A DNA stretch of 64,000 bases from Bombus terrestris. Lineage: Eukaryota > Arthropoda > Insecta > Hymenoptera > Apidae. The notes under the pieces were generated by a model. That model saw only the letters and a list, made by a program, of their open reading frames with translations, did not search any database and was not told the DNA's origin. The translations under genes were made by a program, and so were the position numbers. Positions 42,721 through 56,384 of this stretch are shown piece by piece. The first letter of the stretch is position 1; every line of letters starts with the position of its first letter. The stretch lies in assembly GCF_910591885.1 (NCBI RefSeq), contig NW_025963558.1, positions 496,001-560,000 on the forward strand, read 5' to 3'.

Positions 42721-45700
42721 GTCATGTAGTATTACTTTATGACGTATGACGTCATGTAGTATTACTTTATGACGTATGACGTCATGTAGTATTACTTTAT
42801 GACGTATGACGTCATGTAGTATTACTTTATGACGTATGACATCATGTTGTATTTCGTTATAACGTATGACGTTATGCAGTATTACGATATAACGTATGAC
42901 GGTATGCAGTATTACGTTATAACGTATGACGTTATGCAGTATTACGATATAACGTATGACGGTATGCAGTATTACGTTATAACGTATGACGTTATGCAGT
43001 ATTACGTTATAACCTATGACGTTATGTATTAGTACGATATAACGTATGACGTTATGCAGTATGAGGTTATAGCGTATGACGTCATGTAGTTTTGCGTTAT
43101 AACGTATGACGTCATGTAGTATTACGATATAACGTACAACGTTATGCAGTATTAGGTTATAACGTATGACGTTATGGAGTATTACGTTATTACGTATGAC
43201 GTCATGTGGTATTACGTTATTACGAATAACGTTATATTGTGTTATTTTATAACGTATGACCTTATGTTGTATTACGTTATAACGTATAAAGGCACGTAGT
43301 ATTACGCTGTAACGTACGGCGTCATGTAGAATTACGTTATAACGTATTCCGTCATGTAGTATTACGTTATAACATATGACGTCATGTAGTATTACGATAT
43401 AACGTACAACGTTATATAGAATTACGATATAACGCACAACGTTATGTCGTATTACGTTATAACTTATCATGTCATGTAGTATTACGTTATTACGAATATC
43501 GTAATATTGTGTTACTTTATGACGTATGACGTCATGTAATATTGCTTTATGACGTATGACGTCATGTAGTATTTCCTTATAACGTATGACGTTATGTAGT
43601 ATTACGATATAACGTATGACGTTATGCAGTACTACGTTATAACGTATGACGTTATGTAGTGTTACGTTATAACGTATGACGTTATGTATTAGTACGATAT
43701 AACGTATGACGTTATGCAGTATGAGGTTATAACGTATGACGTCATGTAGTATTACGATATAACGTACAGCGTTATATAGAATTACGATATAACGCACAAC
43801 GTTATGTCGTATTACGTTATACCGTATGACGTTATATTGTGTTACTTTATGACGTATGACGTCATGTAGTATTACTTTATGACGTATGCCGTAATGTAGT
43901 ATTACGTTATAACATATGACGTCATGTAGTAATACGATATAACGTACAACGTTATATAGAATTACGATATAACGCACAACGTTATGTCGTATTACGTTAT
44001 ACCGTATGACGTTATATTGTGTTACTTTATGACGTATGACGTCATGTAATATTGCTTTATGACGTATGACGTCATGTAGTATTTCCTTATAACGTATGAC
44101 GTTATGTAGTATTACGATATAACGTATGACGTTATGCAGTACTACGTTATAACGTATGACGTTATGGAGTATTACGTTATTACGTATGACGTCATGTAGT
44201 AATACGATATAACGTACAACGTTATGCAGTATTAGGTTATAACGTATGACGTTATGGAGTATTACGTTATTACGTATGACGTCATGTGGTATTACGTTAT
44301 TACGAATAACGTTATATTGTGTTATTTTATAACGTATGACCTTATGTTGTATTACGTTATAACGTATAAAGGCACGTAGTATTACGCAGTAACGTACGGC
44401 GTCATGTAGAATTACGTTATAACGTATTCCGTCATGTAGTATTACGTTATAACATATGACGTCATGTAGTATTACGATATAAAGTACAACGTTATATAGA
44501 ATTACGATATAACGCACAACGTTATGTCGTATTACGTTATAACTTATCATGTCATGTAGTATTACGTTATTACGAATATCGTAATATTGTGTTACTTTAT
44601 GACGTATGACGTCATGTAATATTGCTTTATGACGTATGACGTCATGTAGTATTTCCTTATAACGTATGACGTTATGTAGTATTACGATATAACGTATGAC
44701 GTTATGCAGTACTACGTTATAACGTATGACGTTATGTAGTGTTACGTTATAACGTATGACGTTATGTATTAGTACGATATAACGTATGACGTTATGCAGT
44801 ATGAGTATATAACGTATGACGTCATGTAGTTTTGCGTTATAACGTATGACGTCATGTAGTATTACTTTATGACGTATGACGTCATGTAGTATTATGCTAT
44901 AACATATGCCGTCATGTAGTAATACGATATAACGTACAACGTTATATAGAATTACGATATAACGCACAACGTTATGTCGTATTACGTTATAACGTATCAT
45001 GTCATGTAGTATTACGTTATTACGAATAACGTTATATTGTGTTACCTTATAACGTGTGACCTTTTGTTGTATTACGTTATAACGTATAAAGACATGTAGT
45101 ATTACGTTGTAACGTATGACGTCATGTAGTATTACTTTATGACGTATGACGTCATGTAGTATTATGCTATAACATATGCCGTCATGTAGTAGTACGTTAT
45201 AACATATGACGTCATGTAGTAATACGATATAACGTACAACGTTATATAGAATTACGATATAACGCACAACGTTGTGTCGTATTACGTTATACCGTATGAC
45301 GTTATATTGTGTTACTTTATGACGTATGACGTCATGTAGTATTACTTTATGACGTATGACGTCATGTAGTATTATGTTATAACGTATGACGTCATGTAGT
45401 ATTACGTTATAACATATGACGTCATGTAGTATTACGATATAACGTACAGCGTTATATAGAATTACGATATAACGCACAACGTTATGTCGTATTACGTTAT
45501 ACCGTATGACGTTATATTGTGTTACTTTATGACGTATGAGGTCATGTAGTATTATGTTATAACATATGCCGTCATGCAGTATTACGTTAAAACATATGAC
45601 GTCATGTAGTATTACGATATAACGTACAGCGTTATATAGAATTACGATATAACGCACAACGTTATGTCGTATTACGTTATACCGTATGACGTTATATTGT

Positions 45701-46746
45701 GTTACTTTATGACGTATGACGTCATGTAGTATTACTTTATGACGTATGACGTCATGTAGTATTATGTTATAACGTATGACGTCATGTAGTATTACGTTAT
45801 AACATATGACGTCATGTAGTAATACGATATAACGTACAACGTTATATAGAATTACGATATAACGCACAACGTTGTGTCGTATTACGTTATAACTTATCAT
45901 GTCATGTAGTATTACGTTATAGCGTATGACGTCATGTACTATTACGTTATTACGAATTTCGTAATATTGTGTTACTTTATGACGTATGACGTCATGTAGT
46001 ATTACTTTATGACGTATGACGTCATGTAGTATTACTTTATGACGTATGACGTCATGTAGTATTACTTTATGACGTATGACGTCATGTAGTATTACGATAT
46101 AACGTACAACGTTATATAGAATTACGATATAACGCACAACGTTATGTCGTATTACGTTATAACATATCATGTCATGTAGTATTACGTTATAACGTATGAC
46201 GTTATGTAGTATTACGTTATTACGAATAACGTTATATTGTGTAACTTTATAACGTATGACCTTATGTTGTATTACGTTATAACGTATAAAGACATGTAGT
46301 ATTACGTTATAACGTATGACGTCATGTAGTATTACTTTATGACGTATGACGTCATGTAGTATTATGTTATAACATATGCCGTCATGTAGTATTACGTTAT
46401 AACATATGACGTCATGTAGTATTACGATATAACGTACAGCGTTATATAGAATTACGATATAACGCACAACGTTATGTCGTATTACGTTATACCGTATGAC
46501 GTTATATTGTGTTACTTTATGACGTATGCCGTCATGTAGTATTACGTTATAACATATGACGTCATGTAGTAATACGATATAACGTACAACGTTACATAGA
46601 ATTACGATATAACGCACAACGTTATGTCGTATTACGTTATAACGTATCATGTCATGTAGTATTACGTTATAACGAATGACGTTATGGAGTATTACGTTAT
46701 AACGTATGACGTCATGTGGTATTACGTTATTACGAATAACGTTATA
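42721..46746. repeat. Type-2-related HOR unit
   Basis: Begins with a four-monomer A run and a B block (about 42,840-43,030) that includes the atcatgttg variant. It matches 50,566 onward for more than 1.4 kb, and after about 44,160 switches to the type-2 C series. Near 44,803 it has gagtatat, otherwise seen only near 37,469. Its last kilobase matches 30.3-31.3 kb. Confidence 0.8.
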
Positions 46747-49700
46747 TTATGTTACTTTATGACATATGACGTCATGTAGTATTACTTTATGACGTATGAC
46801 GTCATGTAGTATTACTTTATGACGTATGACGTCATGTAGTATTACTTTATGACGTATGACGTCATGTAGTATTACTTTATGACGTATGACGTCATGTAGT
46901 ATTACTTTATGACGTATGACGTCATGTAGTATTTCGTTATAACGTATGACGTTATGCAGTATAACGATATAACGTATGACGGTATGCAGTATTACGTTAT
47001 AACGTATGACGTTATGCAGTATTACGATATAACGTATGACGGTATGCAGTATTACGTTATAACGTATGACGTTATGCAGTATTACGTTATAACGTATGAC
47101 GTTATGTATTAGTACGATATAACGTATGACGTTATGCAGTATGAGGTTATAGCGTATGACGTCATGCAGTTTTGCGTTATAACGTATGACGTCATGTAGT
47201 ATTACGATATAACGTACAACGTTATGCAGTATTAGGTTATAACGTATGACGTTATGGAGTATTACGTTATTACGTATGACGTCATGTGGTATTACGTTAT
47301 TACGAATAACGTTATATTGTGTTATTTTATAGCGTATGACCATATGTTGTATTACGTTATAACGTATAAAGGCATGTAGTATTACGCTGTAACGTACGGC
47401 GTCATGTAGAATTACGTTATAACGTATTCCGTCATGTAGTATTACGTTATAACATATGACGTCATGTAGTATTACGATATAACGTACAACGTTATATAGA
47501 ATTACGATATAACGCACAACGTTATGTCGTATTACGTTATAACTTATCATGTCATGTAGTATTACTTTATTACGAATATCGTAATATTGTGTTACTTTAT
47601 GACGTATGACGTCATGTAATATTGCTTTATGACGTATGACGTCATGTAGTATTTCCTTATAACGTATGACGTTATGTAGTATTACGATATAACGTATGAC
47701 GTTATGCAGTACTACGTTATAACGTATGACGTCATGTAGTATTACTTTATGACGTATGACGCCATGTAGTATTACTTTATGACGTATGACGTCATGTAGT
47801 ATTACTTTATGACGTATGACGTCATGTAGTATTACTTTATGACGTATGACGTCATGTAGTATTTCGTTATAACGTATGACGTTATGCAGTATTACGATAT
47901 AACGTATGACGTTATGCAGTATTAGGTTATAACGTATGGCGTCATGTAGTATTACTTTATGACGTATGACGTCATGTAGTATTACTTTATGACGTATGAC
48001 GTCATGTAGTATTTCGTTATAACGTACAACGTTATATAGAATTACGATATAACGCACAACGTTATGTCGTATTACGTTATAACTTATCATGTCATGTAGT
48101 ATTACGTTAAAACGTATGACGTTATGTAGTATTACGTTATTACGAATAACGTTATATTGTGTAACTTTATAACGTATGACCTTATGTTGTATTACGTTAT
48201 AACGTATAAAGACATGTAGTATTACGTTATAACGTATGACGTCATGTGGTATTACGTTATTACGAATATCGTAATATTGTATTACTTTATCACGTATGAC
48301 GTCATGTAGTATTACTATATGACGTATGACGTCATGTAGTATTAGGTTATAACGTATGACGTTATGTATTATTACGATATAACGTATGACGTTAAGCAGT
48401 ATTAGGTTATAACGTATGACGTAATGTAGTTTTACGTTACAACGTATGACGTTATGTAGTATTACGTTACCACGAATAACGTTATATTGTGTTACTTTAT
48501 AACGTGTGACCTTTTGTTGTATCACGTTATAACGTATAAAGACATGTAGTATTACGTTGTAACGTATGACGTCATGTAGTATTACTTTATGACGTATGAC
48601 GTCATGTAGTATTACTTTATGACGTATGACGTCATGTAGTATTATGTTATAACATATGCCGTCATGTAGTATTACGTTATAACATATGACGTCATGTAGT
48701 ATTACGATATAACGTACAGCGTTATATAGAATTACGATATAACGCACAACGTTATGTCGTATTACGTTATACCGTATGACGTTATATTGTGTTACTTTAT
48801 GACGTATGCCGTCATGTAGTATTACGTTATAACATATGACGTCATGTAGTAATACGATATAACGTACAACGTTATGCAGTATTAGGTTATAACGTATGAC
48901 GTTATGGAGTATTACGTTATTACGTATGACGTCATGTGGTATTACGTTATTACGAATAACGTTATATTGTGTTATTTTATAACGTATGACCTTATGTTGT
49001 ATTACGTTATAACGTATAAAGGCACGTAGTATTACGCAGTAACGTACGGCGTCATGTAGAATTACGTTATAACGTATTCCGTCATGTAGTATTACGTTAT
49101 AACATATGACGTCATGTAGTATTACGATATAAAGTACAACGTTATATAGAATTACGATATAACGCACAACGTTATGTCGTATTACGTTATAACTTATCAT
49201 GTCATGTAGTATTACGTTATTACGAATATCGTAATATTGTGTTACTTTATGACGTATGACGTCATGTAATATTGCTTTATGACGTATGACGTCATGTAGT
49301 ATTTCCTTATAACGTATGACGTTATGTAGTATTACGATATAACGTATGACGTTATGCAGTACTACGTTATAACGTATGACGTTATGTAGTGTTACGTTAT
49401 AACGTATGACGTTATGTATTAGTACGATATAACGTATGACGTTATGCAGTATGAGGTTATAACGTATGACGTCATGTAGTTTTGCGTTATAACGTATGAC
49501 GTCATGTAGTATTACTTTATGACGTATGACGTCATGTAGTATTATGCTATAACATATGCCGTCATGTAGTAATACGATATAACGTACAACGTTATATAGA
49601 ATTACGATATAACGCACAACGTTATGTCGTATTACGTTATAACGTATCATGTCATGTAGTATTACGTTATTACGAATAACGTTATATTGTGTTACCTTAT

Positions 49701-50565
49701 AACGTGTGACCTTTTGTTGTATTACGTTATAACGTATAAAGACATGTAGTATTACGTTGTAACGTATGACGTCATGTAGTATTACTTTATGACGTATGAC
49801 GTCATGTAGTATTATGCTATAACATATGCCGTCATGTAGTAGTACGTTATAACATATGACGTCATGTAGTAATACGATATAACGTACAACGTTATATAGA
49901 ATTACGATATAACGCACAACGTTGTGTCGTATTACGTTATACCGTATGACGTTATATTGTGTTACTTTATGACGTATGACGTCATGTAGTATTACTTTAT
50001 GACGTATGACGTCATGTAGTATTATGTTATAACGTATGACGTCATGTAGTATTACGTTATAACATATGACGTCATGTAGTATTACGATATAACGTACAGC
50101 GTTATATAGAATTACGATATAACGCACAACGTTATGTCGTATTACGTTATACCGTATGACGTTATATTGTGTTACTTTATGACGTATGAGGTCATGTAGT
50201 ATTATGTTATAACATATGCCGTCATGCAGTATTACGTTAAAACATATGACGTCATGTAGTATTACGATATAACGTACAGCGTTATATAGAATTACGATAT
50301 AACGCACAACGTTATGTCGTATTACGTTATAACTTATCATGTCATGTAGTATTACGTTATAGCGTATGACGTCATGTACTATTACGTTATTACGAATAAC
50401 GTTATATTGTATGACTTTATGACGTATGACGTCATGTAGTATTAGGTTATAACGTATGACGTTATGTATTATTGCGATATAACGTATGACGTTAAGCAGT
50501 ATTAGGTTATAACGTATGACGTCATGTGGTATTACGTTATTACGAATAACGTTATATTATGTTAC
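46747..50565. repeat. Type-2 HOR unit, sixth copy
   Basis: An A run, short B block (about 46,936-47,115) and D-type stretch lead into the gttaccacg marker near 48,467 and the C series, ending in the same attgtatgactttatg segment and 15-bp junction (50,565) as the unit at 39,152-42,720. The stretch from about 49,090 on is repeated near 60,410. Confidence 0.82.
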
Positions 50566-52200
50566 GTCATGTAGTATTACTTTATGACGTATGACGTCAT
50601 GTAGTATTACTTTATGACGTATGACGTCATGTAGTATTACTTTATGACGTATGACGTCATGTAGTATTACTTTATGACGTATGACGTCATGTTGTATTTC
50701 GTTATAACGTATGACGTTATGCAGTATTACGATATAACGTATGACGGTATGCAGTATTACGTTATAACGTATGACGTTATGCAGTATTACGATATAACGT
50801 ATGACGGTATGCAGTATTACGTTATAACGTATGACGTTATGCAGTATTACGTTATAACGTATGACGTTATGTATTAGTACGATATAACGTATGACGTTAT
50901 GCAGTATGAGGTTATAGCGTATGACGTCATGTAGTTTTGCGTTATAACGTATGACGTCATGTAGTATTACGATATAACGTACAACGTTATGCAGTATTAG
51001 GTTATAACGTATGACGTTATGGAGTATTACGTTATTACGTATGACGTCATGTGGTATTACGTTATTACGAATAACGTTATATTGTGTTATTTTATAACGT
51101 ATGACCTTATGTTGTATTACGTTATAACGTATAAAGGCACGTAGTATTACGCTGTAACGTACGGCGTCATGTAGAATTACGTTATAACGTATTCCGTCAT
51201 GTAGTATTACGTTATAACATATGACGTCATGTAGTATTACGATATAACGTACAACGTTATATAGAATTACGATATAACGCACAACGTTATGTCGTATTAC
51301 GTTATAACTTATCATGTCATGTAGTATTACGTTATTACGAATATCGTAATATTGTGTTACTTTATGACGTATGACGTCATGTAATATTGCTTTATGACGT
51401 ATGACGTCATGTAGTATTTCCTTATAACGTATGACGTTATGTAGTATTACGATATAACGTATGACGTTATGCAGTACTACGTTATAACGTATGACGTTAT
51501 GTAGTGTTACGTTATAACGTATGACGTTATGTATTAGTACGATATAACGTATGACGTTATGCAGTATGAGGTTATAACGTATGACGTCATGTAGTATTAC
51601 GATATAACGTACAGCGTTATATAGAATTACGATATAACGCACAACGTTATGTCGTATTACGTTATACCGTATGACGTTATATTGTGTTACTTTATGACGT
51701 ATGACGTCATGTAGTATTACTTTATGACGTATGCCGTAATGTAGTATTACGTTATAACATATGACGTCATGTAGTAATACGATATAACGTACAACGTTAT
51801 ATAGAATTACGATATAACGCACAACGTTATGTCGTATTACGTTATACCGTATGACGTTATATTGTGTTACTTTATGACGTATGACGTCATGTAATATTGC
51901 TTTATGACGTATGACGTCATGTAGTATTTCCTTATAACGTATGACGTTATGTAGTATTACGATATAACGTATGACGTTATGCAGTACTACGTTATAACGT
52001 ATGACGTTATGCAGTATTACGTTATAACGTAAGACGTTATGTATTAGTACGATATAACGTATGACGTTATGCAGTATGAGGTTATAGCGTATGACGTCAT
52101 GTAGTTTTGCGTTATAACGTATGACGTCATGTAGTATTACGATATAACGTACGACGTTATGTAGTATTACGTTATAACGTATCATGTCATGTAGTATTAC
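50566..52200. repeat. HOR segment repeated at 61.9 kb
   Basis: An A run of four, B block (about 50,699-50,878), D-type stretch and C trimers. The segment matches 61,889-63,523 at an offset of 11,323 bp with few differences, and its first 1.4 kb also matches 42,721 onward. Confidence 0.86.
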
Positions 52201-53410
52201 GTTATAACGAATGACGTTATGGAGTATTACGTTATAACGTATGACGCCATGTGGTATTACGTTATTACGAATAACGTTATATTATGTTACTTTATGACAT
52301 ATGACGTCATGTAGTATTACTTTATGACGTATGACGTCATGTAGTATTACTTTATGACGTATGACGTCATGTAGTATTATGTTATAACATATGCCGTCAT
52401 GTAGTATTACGTTAAAACATATGACGTCATGTAGTATTACGATATAACGTACAGCGTTATATAGAATTACGATATAACGCACAACGTTATGTCGTATTAC
52501 GTTATACCGTATGACGTTATATTGTGTTACTTTATGACGTATGACGTCATGTAGTATTACTTTATGACGTATGCCGTAATGTAGTATTACGTTATAACAT
52601 ATGACGTCATGTAGTAATACGATATAACGTACAACGTTATATAGAATTACGTTATAACTTATCATGTCATGTAGTATTACGTTATTACGAATATCGTAAT
52701 ATTGTGTTACTTTATGACGTATGACGTCATGTAATATTGCTTTATGACGTATGACGTCATGTAGTATTTCCTTATAACGTATGACGTTATGTAGTATTAC
52801 GATATAACGTATGACGTTATGCAGTACTACGTTATAACGTATGACGTTATGCAGTATTACGTTATAACGTAAGACGTTATGTATTAGTACGATATAACGT
52901 ATGACGTTATGCAGTATGAGGTTATAGCGTATGACGTCATGTAGTTTTGCGTTATAACGTATGACGTCATGTAGTATTACGATATAACGTACGACGTTAT
53001 GTCGTATTACGTTATAACGTATCATGTCATGTAGTATTACGTTATAACGAATGACGTTATGGAGTATTACGTTATAACGTATGACGCCATGTGGTATTAC
53101 GTTATTACGAATAACGTTATATTATGTTACTTTATGACATATGACGTCATGTAGTATTACTTTATGACGTATGACGTCATGTAGTATTACTTTATGACGT
53201 ATGACGTCATGTAGTATTATGTTATAACATATGCCGTCATGTAGTATTACGTTAAAACATATGACGTCATGTAGTATTACGATATAACGTACAGCGTTAT
53301 ATAGAATTACGATATAACGCACAACGTTATGTCGTATTACGTTATACCGTATGACGTTATATTGTGTTACTTTATGACGTATGACGTCATGTAGTATTAC
53401 TTTATGACGT
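51860..53410. repeat. About 0.7-kb segment repeated at 840-bp spacing
   Basis: Rows from about 51,870-52,570 recur at about 52,710-53,410, offset by 28 monomers. Near 52,161 the first copy has gtagtattacg where the second, near 53,001, has gtcgtattacg. The intervening sequence carries cttatcatg and the attacgaatatcgtaat near-palindrome. Confidence 0.8.
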
Positions 53411-55406
53411 ATGACGTCATGTAGTATTACTTTATGACGTATGACGTCATGTAGTATTATGTTATAACGTATGACGTCATTTAGTATTACGTTATAACAT
53501 ATGACGTCATGTAGTAATACGATATAACGTACAACGTTATATAGAATTACGATATAACGCACAACGTTGTGCCGTATTACGTTATAACTTATCATGTCAT
53601 GTAGTATTACGTTATAGCGTATGACGTCATGTACTATTACGTTATTACGAATTTCGTAATATTGTGTTACTTTATGACGTATGACGTCATGTAGTATTAC
53701 TTTATGACGTAGGACGTCATGTAGTATTACTTTATGACGTATGACGTCATGTAGTATTACTTTATGACGTATGACGTCATGTAGTATTACGATATAACGT
53801 ACAACGTTATATAGAATTACGATATAACGCACAACGTTATGTCGTATTACGTTATAACATATCATGTCATGTAGTATTACGTTATAACGTATGACGTTAT
53901 GTAGTATTACGTTATTACGAATAACGTTATATTGTGTAACTTTATAACGTATGACCTTATGTTGTATTACGTTATAACGTATAAAGACATGTAGTATTAC
54001 GTTATAACGTATGACGTCATGAGGTATTACGCTATTACGAATATCGTAATATTGTATGACTTTATGACGTATGACGTCATGTAGTATTAGGTTATAGCGT
54101 ATGACGTTATGTATTATTACGATATAACGTATGACGTTAAGCAGTATTAGGTTATAACGTATGACGTTATGTAGTATTAGGTTATAACGTATGACGTAAT
54201 GTAGTTTTACGTTAAAACGTATGACGTTATGTAGTATTACGTTACCACGAATAACGTTATATTGTGTTACTTTATAACGTGTGACCTTTTGTTGTATCAC
54301 GTTATAACGTATAAAGACATGTAGTATTACGTTGTAACGTATGACGTCATGTAGTATTACTTTATAACATATGCCGTCATGTAGTATTACGTTATAACAT
54401 ATGACGTCATGTAGTATTACGATATAACATACAGCGTTATATAGAATTACGATATAACGCACAACGTTATGTCGTATTACGTTATACCGTATGACGTTAT
54501 ATTGTGTTACTTTATGACGTATGCCGTCATGTAGTATTACGTTATAACATATGACGTCATGTAGTAATACGATATAACGTACAACGTTACATAGAATTAC
54601 GATATAACGCACAACGTTATGTCGTATTACGTTATAACGTATCATGTCATGTAGTATTATGTTATAACGAATGACGTTATGGAGTATTACGTTATAACGT
54701 ATGACGTCATGTGGTATTACGTTATTACGAATAACGTTATATTATGTTACGTCATGTAGTATTACTTTATGACGTATGACGTCATGTAGTATTACTTTGT
54801 GACGTATGACGTCATGTAGTATTACTTTATGACGTATGACGTCATGTAGTATTACTTTATGACGTATGACGTCATGTAGTATTACTTTATGACGTATGAC
54901 GTCATGTAGTATTTCGTTATAACGTATGACGTTATGCAGTATTACGATATAACGTATGACGTTATGCGGTATTAGGTTATAACGTATGACGTCATGTGGT
55001 ATTACGTTATTACGAATAACGTTATATTATATTACGTCATGTAGTATTACTTTATCACGTATGACGTCATGTAGTATTACTTTATGACGTATGACGTCAT
55101 GTAGTATTAGGTTATAACGTATGAAGTTATGTATTATTACGATATAACGTATGACGTTAAGCAGTATTAGGTTATAACGTATGACGTTATGTAGTATTAG
55201 GTTATAACGTATGGCGTTATGTAGTATTACGATATAACGTATGACGTTATGCAGTACTACGTTATAACGTATGACGTTATGTAGTGTTACGTTATAATGT
55301 ATGACGTTATGTAGCATTACGGTATTTCGAACAACGTTGTATTGTGTTACTTTATAACGTATGACGTTATGTAGTGTTACGTTATAACGTATGACGCCGT
55401 GTAGTA
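53411..55406. repeat. Mixed HOR segment
   Basis: C-type trimers and a short A run, the gttaccacg marker near 54,243, then two 15-bp junctions only 285 bp apart (54,750 and 55,035). The second has attatattac in place of attatgttac. The segment closes with the monomers that usually precede the 978-bp module. Confidence 0.78.
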
Positions 55407-56384
55407 TTACGTTATAAGTATAACATTATGTAGTATCACGTTATAGCGTATGACGTCATGTAGTATTACGTTATTACGAATATCGTAATATTGTGTTACT
55501 TTATGACGTATGACGTCATGTAATATTGCTTTATGACGTATGACGTCATGTAGTATTTCCTTATAACGTATGACGTTATGTAGTATTACGATATAACGTA
55601 TGACGTTATGCAGTACTACGTTATAACGTATGACGTTATGTAGTGTTACGTTATAACGTATGACGTTATGTATTAGTACGATATAACGTATGACGTTATG
55701 CAGTATGAGGTTATAACGTATGACGTCATGTAGTTTTGCGTTATAACGTATGACGTCATGTAGTATTAGGTTATAACGTATGCCGTCATGTAGTATTACG
55801 TTATAACATATGACGTCATGTAGTAATACGATATAACGTACAACGTTATATAGAAATACGATATAACGCACAACGTTATGTCGTATTACGTTATAACGTA
55901 TCATGTCATGTAGTATTACGTTATTACGAATAACGTTATATTGTGTTACCTTATAACGTGTGACCTTTTGTTGTATTACGTTATAACGTATAAAGACATG
56001 TAGTATTACGTTGTAACGTATGACGTCATGTAGTATTACTTTATGACGTATGACGTCATGTAGTATTATGCTATAACATATGCCGTCATGTAGTAGTACG
56101 TTATAACATATGACGTCATGTAATATTACGATATAACGTACAGCGTTATATAGAATTAGGATATAACGCACAACGTTATGTCGTATTACGTTATACCGTA
56201 TGACGTTATATTGTGTTACTTTATGACGTATGACGTCATGTAGTATTACTTTATGACGTATGCCGTCATGTAGTATTACGTTATAACATATGACGTCATG
56301 TAGAAATACGATATAACGTACAACGTTATATAGAATTACGATATATCGCACAACGTTATGTCGTATTACGTTATAACGTATCAT
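55407..56384. repeat. Conserved 978-bp module, copy 7
   Basis: Full-length module far to the right of the type-1 region. It has private changes such as gaaatacg near 55,855, attaggatat near 56,157 and gtagaaatacg near 56,301, and is the most diverged intact copy I noticed. Confidence 0.88.
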
